From positions 1 to 64,000 of the forward strand of contig JBBIKZ010000001.1 in assembly GCA_037445185.1 (NCBI GenBank): DNA of 64,000 nucleotides. Direction: 5' to 3'. Positions 1-6,994 of the stretch are shown in pieces. The stretch is from JANWZL01 sp037445185 (GTDB lineage Bacteria; Pseudomonadota; Gammaproteobacteria; Burkholderiales; Thiobacillaceae). Position 1 is the first letter of the stretch. Every line of letters begins with the position of its first letter. The position numbers and the translations under genes are program-made. The notes beneath the pieces were generated by a model. It did no database searches. It had not been told where the DNA came from and saw only the letters and a list, made by a program, of their open reading frames with translations.

Positions 1-2
1 TC

Positions 3-251
3 AAGTTCTGGGGCATCGCCCCGAGCTTCGGCCTCAAAGCCGAACCGCAGACCAACGGCGTTGCCGAGCGCTTCAACCGGACGCTGAAGGAGCAAGCGAT
101 CCATGGCCGCGTCTTCAGCAATGTCGAGGAAGTGCGCGTCGCCGTCACCGCGTTCAAGGATCGTTACAATCGCCATTGGCGCCTCGAAAAACTGGGCTTC
201 ATGTCACCCCTCGAAGCCCGTCAGGCTTATGCCATGCGAAAGGCGGCCTGA
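3..251 (+). pseudogene. IS transposase, C-terminal end (DDE/integrase core)
   Basis: The frame is open from the window edge and encodes 82 residues before TGA. It reads QTNGVAERFNRTLKEQ, the end of an rve-type integrase core with the catalytic Glu in the VAERFNRTLKE stretch, then a typical IS3/IS481-like tail with an SPLEARQAY motif. The 5' part lies outside the window, so I cannot say whether the whole gene is intact. It is joined almost directly to a tnpB remnant downstream, so this is an IS-on-IS junction. Confidence 0.8.
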
Positions 252-541
252 GGTGCAAAACCGTGTCCAAACAATCCGAGCCGGTACATTTCTACGCCAG
301 CAGCAAGATGTGCTCGGCGTGCGGGCACAAGCTCGACGATCTGCCGCTGTCGGTGCGCGAATGGACGTGCCCGGCCTGTGGCGTGATTCACGACCGCGAT
401 GTGAATGCGGCAATCAATTTGAAGAACATGGCCGTGAGTTCCACGGCGTCAGCCTGTGGAGAGGAAGGCTCTGGCGTGCGCCGCAAGGCGCGCGTGAAAC
501 CGACCTCGGCGAAGCAGGAAGTCAGCTTTGTTCCTGTTTAG
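252..541 (+). pseudogene. tnpB: TnpB (IS200/IS605 OrfB) C-terminal remnant
   Basis: Only the last quarter of a TnpB protein is present. It has a zinc finger (MCSACG and, 20 residues on, CPACG) followed by HDRDVNAAINLKN, which carries the last RuvC aspartate. The tail (GEEGSG, then a basic KPTSAKQE segment) is typical of the family. There is no start codon of its own: the frame runs in from the neighbouring transposase region, so the recognizable tnpB part begins somewhere around 260-290. The N-terminal domain and first RuvC motifs are missing, so no guide-RNA nuclease is expected. The stretch after the stop (542-590) may hold the right end of the old element. Confidence 0.82.
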
Positions 542-591
542 GCAGGAATGAGCAAGTCTGACGGAACGGTGAACTTCAAGTCGGCAGCACA

Positions 592-2757
592 TCAGTCTGA
601 GCGTCGCTCCCACACCGTCATCTCCGCCACGCTGTGCTGGAACTTGCGCGCGGTCTCGCGGATGACGAAGGGCAGGTCGCGCCGGTCGATCAGGCGGAAG
701 TGGGCGTCGAGCAGGGCGTGCAGCCCGTCCAGGGTGGTGACCGGCCGGCCGTCGCGTATGATGCCGCCGAGCCACTCCGATTTCGCCGTGTAGTCCGTGA
801 GCCAGGTATAGGGCGAGGTGAGGACGAGCAGCCCACCTGGGTTCAGCCGTTCGTGCACGGCCTCCAGGAAGGCGCGCGGCCGGGCCATGCGGTCGATCAG
901 GTTGCCGGCGAAGACGAGGTCGTAGCCGGTGAACTTGGGCTTCAGATTGGCGGCATCGCCCTGCCAGAAGGCCACGCGGTCGGCCGTATCGGCGAGGCCG
1001 AGCTCGCCGAGGCGGATGGTGCGCGACTCGGCGAGCTCGCCCTCGGTGGGGATGGCGTAGGTGATCTCGCCCTGTTCTTTCAGGGCCAGGGCGAGACGGA
1101 TGAAGCGGGCGGTGTAGTCTATGCCCTCCACCGCCGCGAAGCCGCGCGCCAGCTCGAAGGCGCTGCGGCCGGTGGCACAGCCGATGTCGAGCGCCCGGCG
1201 TCTGGGCCGCGCCTGCATGTATTCCAGGCAGAGTTCGGCGCAGGTCTTGGGGAAGTTGGCCACGCCGAAGTACTCGGGGCCATAGTGGAACTCGCAGTAC
1301 TGGGCGAGCAGGCTGTCGGTCTCGTAGAGATTGTGGGTGGACTGTGTTACCCGGGCCTCGTAGGGGTTGGGGCCCGCCTCCACATAGCGCAGACCGGCAT
1401 GCTGGAAGAAGTGCCGGCGGAAGGCGTAGCGCGAGTGGCGGTTGGCCTCGTTGCCGGAGGAGATGAAGCTGCCGCCCTTGATCAGGTTGTGCTTGTCGTC
1501 GAAGGTGGGGGTGGAGAAGTCGTCGTACCAGGGGTGGACCTCGAAGCCCGCGAAGGCATCGATCGGTGTTTCGGTCCACTGCCAGACGTTGCCCACCACG
1601 TCGCAGAAGCCATCCTTGAACTGGAAGCGGTCGATGGGGCAGGCGCTCGCCCAGTATTCCAGGTTGATGTTGCCCGGCGCCCGGTCCCAGTAGGGCTCGT
1701 CCGGGATGCCGGAGTGGTCGAGCAGACGCACCCACTCGTCCTCGGTCGGTAGCCGCAGTTGCCTGCCGGTCTTTGCCGACTTCCAGTTGCAGAAGGCCTT
1801 GGCCTCCAGCCAGTTCACGTCCACCGGCCAGTCCCAGGGCATGTCGATCTCCTCGATGAGCGCGCGGTAGCGCCAGCCCTGCGGGGTATGACGCCAGAAC
1901 AGGGGGTGCTGCGGCTTGCGGAACGCGAGCCACCTCTGCCCCTCCTCGGTCCACCACCTGGGCTCGGCATAGCCACCCGCCTCGACGAATTCCAGATATT
2001 CGGCGTTGCTCACCAGGTAGCGGCTGGCGAGAAAAGGGGCGATGTCCGCCTCGTGGCGGCCGTATTCGTTGTCCCAGCCGTACTGGTTATGATCGCGCGC
2101 CTTGCCCAGGCGCACGCGGCCGCCGGGCACCGGCAGCAGCGCGTTGGCCGGCACCGCGGCCGGTTCCGAGCGGGCCTCGGGGCAGCGACGCCAGAAGGCA
2201 TGCACCGGGTCGCCGGGCGGCTTCAAGTATTCGAGGTCGGTCTGGCGGATCAGCACCGACGAGGTCTCCAGGTGGATGCGCTCGTGCTCTATGCCCATCA
2301 GGATGGCCCAGGCCGGGTCCAGCCAGCCCACCGGCAGGCGGATGGGCAGTTTCGCGATCACCTCGCGCACCACCGCCCGCATCCGCCGCCGGTAGTCGCG
2401 CACCGCCTCGGCCGCCGGCCAGTCGTAGTGGCTCGGGTCGAGGTCGTCCCAGCTCATCTCGTCCACACCGACGGCGAACATCGACTCGAACTCGGGATTT
2501 ACGCGGAAATCGATCAGCCCGGCGATATTGAGCTTGTTGATGTAGAAGGTGGCGGTGTGGCCGAAGTAGAAGATATGCGGGTGGCGCAGCGGCTCCGGCC
2601 GCACATAGAAGGCCGCGTCATCCGCGAGGCAGTCGAACAGGCGCTCGAACAGAGTGGTGGTCTTGTCGAAATAGGCAAGCAGCCGGGCGCGGAAGCCCTC
2701 CGGCGTGCCCGCGTCGAGCAGGAGGTTGCGGGTGTGGAAGTCGCGCAGGGTGTTCAT
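592..2757 (-). CDS. ovoA: 5-histidylcysteine sulfoxide synthase / mercaptohistidine N-methyltransferase OvoA
   Basis: 721 residues, the usual length for OvoA, the two-domain enzyme of ovothiol A synthesis. The N-terminal half is the non-heme iron sulfoxide synthase, a DinB-like part with the HERIHLE iron-binding motif at about residues 158-164 and a further His near 67. An FGE-sulfatase-like fold follows (about 205-460, with VVGNVWQWTE). It joins histidine and cysteine using oxygen. The C-terminal domain (about 475-721, DIGCATGRSAF) is an SAM-dependent methyltransferase that methylates 4-mercaptohistidine. The PLP lyase needed between the two steps is not adjacent. The gene stands alone beside IS debris. 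The ATG at 2757 gives the expected MNTLRDFHTRN start. Confidence 0.93.
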   Translation of the reverse strand: MNTLRDFHTRNLLLDAGTPEGFRARLLAYFDKTTTLFERLFDCLADDAAFYVRPEPLRHPHIFYFGHTATFYINKLNIAGLIDFRVNPEFESMFAVGVDEMSWDDLDPSHYDWPAAEAVRDYRRRMRAVVREVIAKLPIRLPVGWLDPAWAILMGIEHERIHLETSSVLIRQTDLEYLKPPGDPVHAFWRRCPEARSEPAAVPANALLPVPGGRVRLGKARDHNQYGWDNEYGRHEADIAPFLASRYLVSNAEYLEFVEAGGYAEPRWWTEEGQRWLAFRKPQHPLFWRHTPQGWRYRALIEEIDMPWDWPVDVNWLEAKAFCNWKSAKTGRQLRLPTEDEWVRLLDHSGIPDEPYWDRAPGNINLEYWASACPIDRFQFKDGFCDVVGNVWQWTETPIDAFAGFEVHPWYDDFSTPTFDDKHNLIKGGSFISSGNEANRHSRYAFRRHFFQHAGLRYVEAGPNPYEARVTQSTHNLYETDSLLAQYCEFHYGPEYFGVANFPKTCAELCLEYMQARPRRRALDIGCATGRSAFELARGFAAVEGIDYTARFIRLALALKEQGEITYAIPTEGELAESRTIRLGELGLADTADRVAFWQGDAANLKPKFTGYDLVFAGNLIDRMARPRAFLEAVHERLNPGGLLVLTSPYTWLTDYTAKSEWLGGIIRDGRPVTTLDGLHALLDAHFRLIDRRDLPFVIRETARKFQHSVAEMTVWERRSD

Positions 2758-2921
2758 GGCGGGTGCAGGCCGTGGCTGGGGTGGAAGACGCTATAGCATA
2801 GCCGCGTGAGCGGCGTCTTGCGCCCTGTCCGACGGCGAGCGCGACAGGCCAGGGTATGCGGCCATGCGCCGACCCCGGCCCGACGCCCTAGCGGGCGCGA
2901 GGCTGGTAGGCGTGAGTTGTC

Positions 2922-3210
2922 TCAAGCCGCTGCCGGCCAGGCAATGTTCCATCCCAACACCCGCGCGGCCTTGTTGAGCCGGTTGTCGAAGCAACGGAAC
3001 GCGGCGCCGCCCGGCGCGACGTCCAGGATCGCGCAGGCGGCGGCCAACTGCATGCTGGCATGAGGGCGCAGCGCGAAGGTCTCGGCAAGCTCAGCGGCGT
3101 GTTCGACACGGCCTGGGTGACTTCGAGACCAAGCAGTGCGGCCGGTCGCGCGCCAGGGCCTGGCGTGCGGCGCTGAGGGTGGCTTCGTCCGCCGGCACCT
3201 CAGGGACCCG
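2922..3210 (-). pseudogene. PIN-domain (VapC-like) toxin remnant, frameshifted
   Basis: Two adjoining reading frames on the minus strand resemble the C-terminal half of a VapC/PIN toxin. The downstream piece reads EHAAELAETFALRPHASMQ and then AFRCFDNRLNKAARVLGW before the stop at 2922. This matches the usual late pattern (Asp/His helix, then FD-x-RLN-x-AAR). The upstream piece (VPADEATLSAARQALARD) is in another frame, so at least one frameshift separates them. No start codon or antitoxin gene is visible. The assignment rests on pattern recognition only. Confidence 0.5.
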
Positions 3211-3344
3211 GCGGCGTGGGGGATGGGACGCTTAGACCTTTCCGGGGGTACAGAGGGGATGGGTCAGACACCCTTACCGCCTGCTATCGGCGATCTGCAT
3301 CGGAGGTCTCGTGCCTTGCGCTGGATCGGCCGTATGGCCTGCTG

Positions 3345-3507
3345 GGAGCCTGTCGGACTTGAGACCGATCTACTGCGCCAGTGGGCAGAGCGGTCGATTG
3401 TTGCCCGATTTCTCGTTGCATGGACCACCCAGGCGCCTCGAAACCGTGCCAAACTGGCCCCGCTCCCCCACTCGGCTCGCCACGATGGCTCGAGTCCGAC
3501 AGGCTCC
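3345..3507. mobile_element. 163-bp inverted-repeat element (MITE-like)
   Basis: The ends are 19-bp inverted repeats with one mismatch: GGAGCCTGTCGGACTTGAG at 3345-3363 and its near-complement at 3489-3507. The interior has no convincing ORF. The size and clean terminal repeats suggest a non-autonomous element or an IS deletion remnant. It ends 10 bp from the broken hicA 3' end. I see no clear target duplication. Confidence 0.55.
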
Positions 3508-3516
3508 TTCAGGACG

Positions 3517-3876
3517 CTACAGATCTTCTGGGGTGAGCCCCGTGTGCTTCGCCGGGCGGGCTAGCATGCGTGGGCCGATTTCCTTGCCGTCGTGGAGGGC
3601 AAACTCGACATCCTGCCAGCCGGGCCGTGTGAGGGTCTAGGGAAACGCTGATTAAATGGCTGCGCGGGCGAATCGCTGCGTTGCGCGGTGCTCGCTGCCT
3701 CGCCTATCTCCTTGATATGTCTCGATCGCTGCGCGCCGGGCGCCTTGCGCTTCATCCCGCTCGCCTATTTTTTCAGCGTTTCCCTAGTGCGAGCCGGTTT
3801 GCCTCTTGATAGACCAGCCCAGGCGTTCCAGGGCCGCAAGAACCCGTTTGGCTTTGGCCGGGGGCCAAACGCTCAT
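3517..3876 (-). pseudogene. hicA: HicA-like toxin gene split by a 143-bp insertion
   Basis: The N-terminal part (3876 down to 3787) encodes 30 residues beginning MSVWPPAKAKRVLAALERLG and ending IKRQTGSH, the HicA double-stranded RNA-binding start with its conserved GSH. It is cut there by a palindromic element. On the far side (3636 down to 3517) the frame resumes as TLTRPGWQDVEFALHDGKEI, then GPRMLARPAKHTGLTPEDL and a stop, which is the expected HicA C-terminus. Rejoining across the CTAG duplication keeps the frame but leaves a TAG codon at the junction. No hicB antitoxin is adjacent. The family call is from motif recognition. Confidence 0.6.
3637..3787. mobile_element. 143-bp palindromic element with CTAG duplication, inserted in hicA
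   Basis: The element (3641-3783) begins GGAAACGCTGATTAAATGGC and ends CTATTTTTTCAGCGTTTCC, so its outer 11 bp are a perfect inverted repeat (GGAAACGCTGA). It is flanked by CTAG at 3637-3640 and 3784-3787. CTAG is the target duplication typical of IS5-group transposition. There is no coding capacity. It interrupts the hicA-like gene, which makes the insertion easy to see. Confidence 0.7.
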
Positions 3877-3900
3877 GCGGCCAGCGAAATGGAAATACGC

Positions 3901-4032
3901 TCACACGACGAGCGCCCCGGTCAGCCCGGCCATGGCGTCGTCGCGCGCCGTGTTGCGATCGACCTGCGGCCACCACTGCAGGAAGGGGGTGAAGGGATGC
4001 AGCCAGGCGGGCAAGGCGGGGCGGGGTTTCAT
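3901..4032 (-). pseudogene. SulP-family sulfate permease, N-terminal fragment
   Basis: Starts with ATG at 4032. The 43 residues contain LHPFTPFLQWWPQV and DDAMAGLTGALVV, the conserved cytoplasmic N-terminus and first-helix entry of SulP anion transporters (family length about 500-700). The frame then meets TGA, and unrelated toxin-gene DNA follows at once. The transporter body is gone, so this is a deletion remnant. Confidence 0.65.
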
Positions 4033-4234
4033 GGCGTTCTCTGGCGAGGGCGACATTTTACCCCAGGCCGCGTCCGACCCGCATCCGTGACGCTGGCCGC
4101 CCGGACGCGGTCTGCCCGCCGCTGCCCGGGCCGCGATCCGGAAAGGCCCAGCCGGGACAGCCGTCGCCCACACGGCCGACCGAGTAGCCACGGCGTTGCC
4201 TGAGGTCTTCATCAGCGAGGCGTGCTGACTCAGG

Positions 4235-4262
4235 TTGACAAGTCGCGCGGTCTGATTACAAT
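4235..4262 (+). promoter_or_regulatory. Near-consensus sigma-70 promoter for grxD
   Basis: TTGACA at 4235-4240, a 16-bp spacer and TACAAT at 4257-4262, 35 bp upstream of the grxD start codon. The -35 is a perfect match and the -10 differs by one base. This is unusually strong for such GC-rich DNA. Confidence 0.7.
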
Positions 4263-4296
4263 TCCCGACAAATGTTATCAGGAATTGGAGACGGCC

Positions 4297-4632
4297 ATGA
4301 GCATACAAGACACCATTCGCGAACAGGTCACCTCCCATCCCGTCGTCCTCTACATGAAGGGCACGCCCCAATTCCCGCAGTGCGGTTTCTCCGCCAATGC
4401 GGTCGCCATCCTGCGTGCCTGTGGCGTGCACGAGTTTTTCAGCGTCAACGTCCTGGAGAACCAGGAGATCCGCGAAGGCGTCAAGCAGTACGCCAACTGG
4501 CCCACCATCCCGCAGCTCTACATCAACGGCCAGTTCATCGGCGGCGCCGACATCATGCGCGAGATGTACCAGAGCGGGGAGTTGCAGAAGCTGTTGCACG
4601 CCGCCCCCGCCCACTCGGCCAGCGCTGGATGA
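4297..4632 (+). CDS. grxD: Monothiol glutaredoxin Grx4 family
   Basis: 111 residues. The family handles and delivers [2Fe-2S] clusters in the cytoplasm. The Grx4 signature is complete: KGTPQFPQCGFS, where the family's usual CGFS motif holds the single active Cys, then WPTIPQLYINGQFIGGAD with the cis-Pro and glutathione-binding residues. The ATG at 4297 is chosen over an upstream start because it follows a GGAG and gives the usual MSIQDTIREQV start. A strong sigma-70-like promoter lies just upstream. The gene is transcribed alone, ahead of the chemotaxis cluster. Confidence 0.95.
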   Translation: MSIQDTIREQVTSHPVVLYMKGTPQFPQCGFSANAVAILRACGVHEFFSVNVLENQEIREGVKQYANWPTIPQLYINGQFIGGADIMREMYQSGELQKLLHAAPAHSASAG

Positions 4633-4730
4633 CCCCTCTCGCGGGGTAGGGTTGGGCTGAGGGTGTAAGCGAATCTCACGCTCGCATCCCCATTCCTGCC
4701 CTGTCCCGCAGCGAGAGGGCGTTTTTCGCT
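4633..4730 (+). repeat. Palindromic repeat / possible grxD terminator
   Basis: CCCTCTCGCGGGGTAGGG near 4635 pairs imperfectly with CCCTGTCCCGCAGCGAGAGGG at 4699-4719. GCGTTTTT follows directly on the 3' side, so the fold could end grxD transcription. The rest of the 355-bp gap, up to the sigma-28 promoter at 4928, holds no gene that I can support. Confidence 0.45.
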
Positions 4731-4927
4731 GTTTCCCCAGCCGCCTGCCGTTATTGACGCGCGCCTGCCTCCAATCTGGGGCGCGGATGCGCCTTGCGCC
4801 GGGCCCGCGGCGGGCGGACCCGGCATGGCCGGTCGCCTCACGACGCCCTGCCTGCCTCATGGTCGCAGGCGGCGGCATGTCGCCCGCCCTGGACGCGCCC
4901 GCCGCACAACCGTAACCCGGCCCTCCC

Positions 4928-4954
4928 TCAAGATTCACCCCGACCTGCCGATAA
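4928..4954 (+). promoter_or_regulatory. Candidate FliA (sigma-28) flagellar promoter
   Basis: TCAAGATT at 4928-4935, an 11-bp spacer, then GCCGATAA at 4947-4954. The -10 half matches the sigma-28 consensus exactly, and the -35 half resembles TAAAGTTT (5 of 8). It lies 33 bp before the first MCP gene, so the chemotaxis cluster is probably in the late flagellar regulon. Confidence 0.75.
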
Positions 4955-4987
4955 GCAGGCTGATGCTAGTTCAGCCTCGGGGGAACC

Positions 4988-6160
4988 TTGAAGCACACCA
5001 ACGCGCTCGTCTCGATCGCCCTGCTGCTCACGCTCGCGGCGGTGACTTGGTTTGCCGAACCGGTCTGGCGCGTGCTGGCCGTGTTCGTCATCGGCCTTGC
5101 CCTCCTCTGGACCTGGCGGCGACAGGCGGCCCATGCCGACGGTGGGCAGGATGGGGCCGTGCCGGAGGCCGTCTCGGCCGGTATCGCCCGGGCGCAGGAC
5201 GCACTGCGCGACGCCGCAGCCCAGGGCGAGGCGCTCTGCCAGACCAGCGCCGCCGACATGGAGCGGGTCAAGGACTTGTTGCGCGAGGCCATCGACAAGC
5301 TGATCGCCAGCTTCGGCGCGATCAACGAGCACATACGCGCCCAGCACGACCTGGCCCTCTACATTGTCCAGGGGACGCATGGTGGGGCCGGTGACGCCCG
5401 CGAGGTGCGTTTCGCCGACTTCGTGCTCGACACCTCGCGGACCCTGGAGGTGTTCGTCAACAACACGGTGGAGACCAGCAAGATCGCCATGGGCCTGGTC
5501 GAGTCCATGGACGCCATCAGCCAGGAGTCCGACGCCATGCTGAAGATACTGGGCGAGATCGAGGGCATCGCCAAGCAGACCAAGCTGCTCGCCCTCAATG
5601 CCGCCATCGAGGCGGCGCGCGCCGGTGAGTCAGGCCGCGGCTTCGCCGTCGTCGCCGACGAGGTGCGGGCGCTGTCCCAGCGTGCCGACCAGTTCAGCCA
5701 GCAGATCCGCGGCCGTATGGATGCCGTGCATGCCACCCTCGCCAAGGCCCATGAGGCCATCCACACCGTGGCGAGCATGGACATGAGTCACGCCTTGCAC
5801 TCCAAGCAGCGGGTGCAGGAGACCATGCAGCGCATCGAGCAGCTCAACGCAACCATGGCCGATGCGGCGCAGAAGATCAATCTGCATGCCGATGAGGTCG
5901 GCAGCCAGGTCAACCGCGCCATCACCGCGCTGCAGTTCCAGGACCTGACCAGTCAGCTGCTGGATCAAGGGCGTGGGCGGATCGCGGCGGTGCAGGCGAT
6001 GCTGGCGGCGCTGGGCGGGCAACCCGCCCATGGCGCGCAGGCGCTCGATGAGCTGATCGGGGCCATCGAGCGGGCCAGGTCCGAGCTTGCCGCGGCGGAC
6101 CTGCGCAAGAACGCCGTGGCCCAGACCCACATGGGCTCGGGCGATATCGAACTGTTTTGA
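4988..6160 (+). CDS. Methyl-accepting chemotaxis protein, short, HAMP-less
   Basis: 390 residues. Two hydrophobic stretches at the N-terminus (about 7-20 and 26-43) anchor it in the membrane with almost no periplasmic sensor domain. The signalling hairpin is clear around residues 195-230, with [20 protein letters not shown] followed by [18 protein letters not shown]. There is no obvious HAMP domain. The C-terminus reads DIELF rather than a CheR-tethering pentapeptide. Near the end, [13 protein letters not shown] resembles the tail of transducers associated with CheY/CheV signalling. It is the first gene of the chemotaxis cluster, 33 bp after a sigma-28-like promoter and 23 bp before cheY. Confidence 0.88.
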   Translation: MKHTNALVSIALLLTLAAVTWFAEPVWRVLAVFVIGLALLWTWRRQAAHADGGQDGAVPEAVSAGIARAQDALRDAAAQGEALCQTSAADMERVKDLLREAIDKLIASFGAINEHIRAQHDLALYIVQGTHGGAGDAREVRFADFVLDTSRTLEVFVNNTVETSKIAMGLVESMDAISQESDAMLKILGEIEGIAKQTKLLALNAAIEAARAGESGRGFAVVADEVRALSQRADQFSQQIRGRMDAVHATLAKAHEAIHTVASMDMSHALHSKQRVQETMQRIEQLNATMADAAQKINLHADEVGSQVNRAITALQFQDLTSQLLDQGRGRIAAVQAMLAALGGQPAHGAQALDELIGAIERARSELAAADLRKNAVAQTHMGSGDIELF

Positions 6161-6183
6161 TTCCGATCCAGCGAGGTAAACGT

Positions 6184-6549
6184 ATGGGCAAGGTCGTGTT
6201 GACTGTGGACGATTCCGCCTCCATCCGCCAGATGGTCGCCTTCACCCTGAAGAGCGCGGGGTATGAAGTCATGGAGGCGGTGGACGGGGAGGATGGCCTT
6301 GGCAAGGCCAAGGGGCGCACCGCAGACCTCATCCTCACCGACCAGAACATGCCCAAGATGGATGGGCTCACGCTCATCAAGACCCTGCGCGGCATCCCGC
6401 AGTACCGCACGACCCCCATCCTCATGCTCACCACCGAGTCCTCCGACGCCATGAAGTCGGCCGGCCGGGCGGCCGGGGCCACCGGCTGGCTGGTCAAGCC
6501 CTTCGACCCGCAGAAGTTGCTCGAGGTGGTGAAGAAGGTGATCGGTTAG
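6184..6549 (+). CDS. cheY: Chemotaxis response regulator CheY
   Basis: 121 residues, a lone receiver domain. It accepts phosphate from CheA and binds the flagellar switch. The acidic pocket (VDDSA near residue 10), the phospho-acceptor Asp in LILTDQNMPKMDG, and the Thr/Lys pair (LTTES, KPFDPQ) are all present. The ATG at 6184 is preferred over an upstream in-frame ATG because it gives the standard MGKVVLTVDDS start. It is followed by a 100-bp palindromic repeat before cheA. Confidence 0.94.
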   Translation: MGKVVLTVDDSASIRQMVAFTLKSAGYEVMEAVDGEDGLGKAKGRTADLILTDQNMPKMDGLTLIKTLRGIPQYRTTPILMLTTESSDAMKSAGRAAGATGWLVKPFDPQKLLEVVKKVIG

Positions 6550-6550
6550 C

Positions 6551-6648
6551 AGGGGTCAGGCGTCAGGGTTCAGGGAGCAGCAGAAGAAAGCCGCCTGAAG
6601 CCCGACCCCGGCCTCGTATGGAAGTCTGAAACCTGGAGCCTGAAACCC
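6551..6648. repeat. CAGG-type intergenic palindrome, copy 1
   Basis: AGGGGTCAGGCGTCAGGGTTCAGG (an imperfect array of CAGG units) near 6551-6575 faces its inverted counterpart CTGAAACCTGGAGCCTGAAAC near 6625-6645. It fills the whole gap between cheY and cheA. It belongs to the same family as 19186-19284 and 28036-28130. Confidence 0.6.
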
Positions 6649-6649
6649 G

Positions 6650-6994
6650 ATGTCCGTCGACCTGAGTCAGTTCTACCAGGTCTTCTTCGAGGAGGCGGCG
6701 GAGCATCTGGCCAACATGGAGTCACTCCTGCTGGCGCTGGATGTCGAGACCCCCGACCTGGAGGACCTCAACGCCATCTTTCGCGCCGCCCACTCCATCA
6801 AGGGCGGCAGCGGCACCTTCGGCTTCACCGACATGACCGAGGTCACGCATGTCCTGGAGACCCTGTTGGACCGCGTGCGCAAGGGCGAGCTGGCGCTGGT
6901 GCCGGAGATGGTGGATGCCTGCTTGGCCGCGGGCGATGTCCTCAAGGCGCAACTCGCCCGCCACCAGGGTGGACAGGAGGCCGATGCGGACTAG
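6650..6994 (+). CDS. cheA: CheA phosphotransfer (P1/Hpt) domain, ended by an amber codon
   Basis: 114 residues forming the P1 domain of CheA. The phosphorylated His sits in FRAAHSIKGGSGTFGF. The frame ends with TAG at 6992-6994, and the same frame continues directly with GTG and the remaining CheA domains for another 627 codons. A full-length CheA therefore seems to have been split by a single amber codon between P1 and P2. Possible explanations are a nonsense mutation, a two-protein CheA (known in Rhodobacter, where P1 and kinase domains can act in trans), low-level readthrough or a sequencing error. Confidence 0.85.
   Translation: MSVDLSQFYQVFFEEAAEHLANMESLLLALDVETPDLEDLNAIFRAAHSIKGGSGTFGFTDMTEVTHVLETLLDRVRKGELALVPEMVDACLAAGDVLKAQLARHQGGQEADAD

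Noticed and set aside
252..541. Active TnpB RNA-guided nuclease
   Set aside because: Only the C-terminal zinc finger and last RuvC motif remain.
634..2796. Long plus-strand open frames (634-1752 and 1759-2796) opposite ovoA
   Set aside because: They mirror a well-supported minus-strand gene in GC-rich DNA and show no protein-like motifs.
3136..3564. 142-residue plus-strand frame over the 163-bp element
   Set aside because: It crosses the inverted repeats and the broken hicA end, has no family motif, and reads like random GC-rich translation.
3901..4938. 345-residue minus-strand frame covering grxD
   Set aside because: Only its last 43 codons (SulP fragment) look coding; the rest is antisense to grxD and palindromic DNA.
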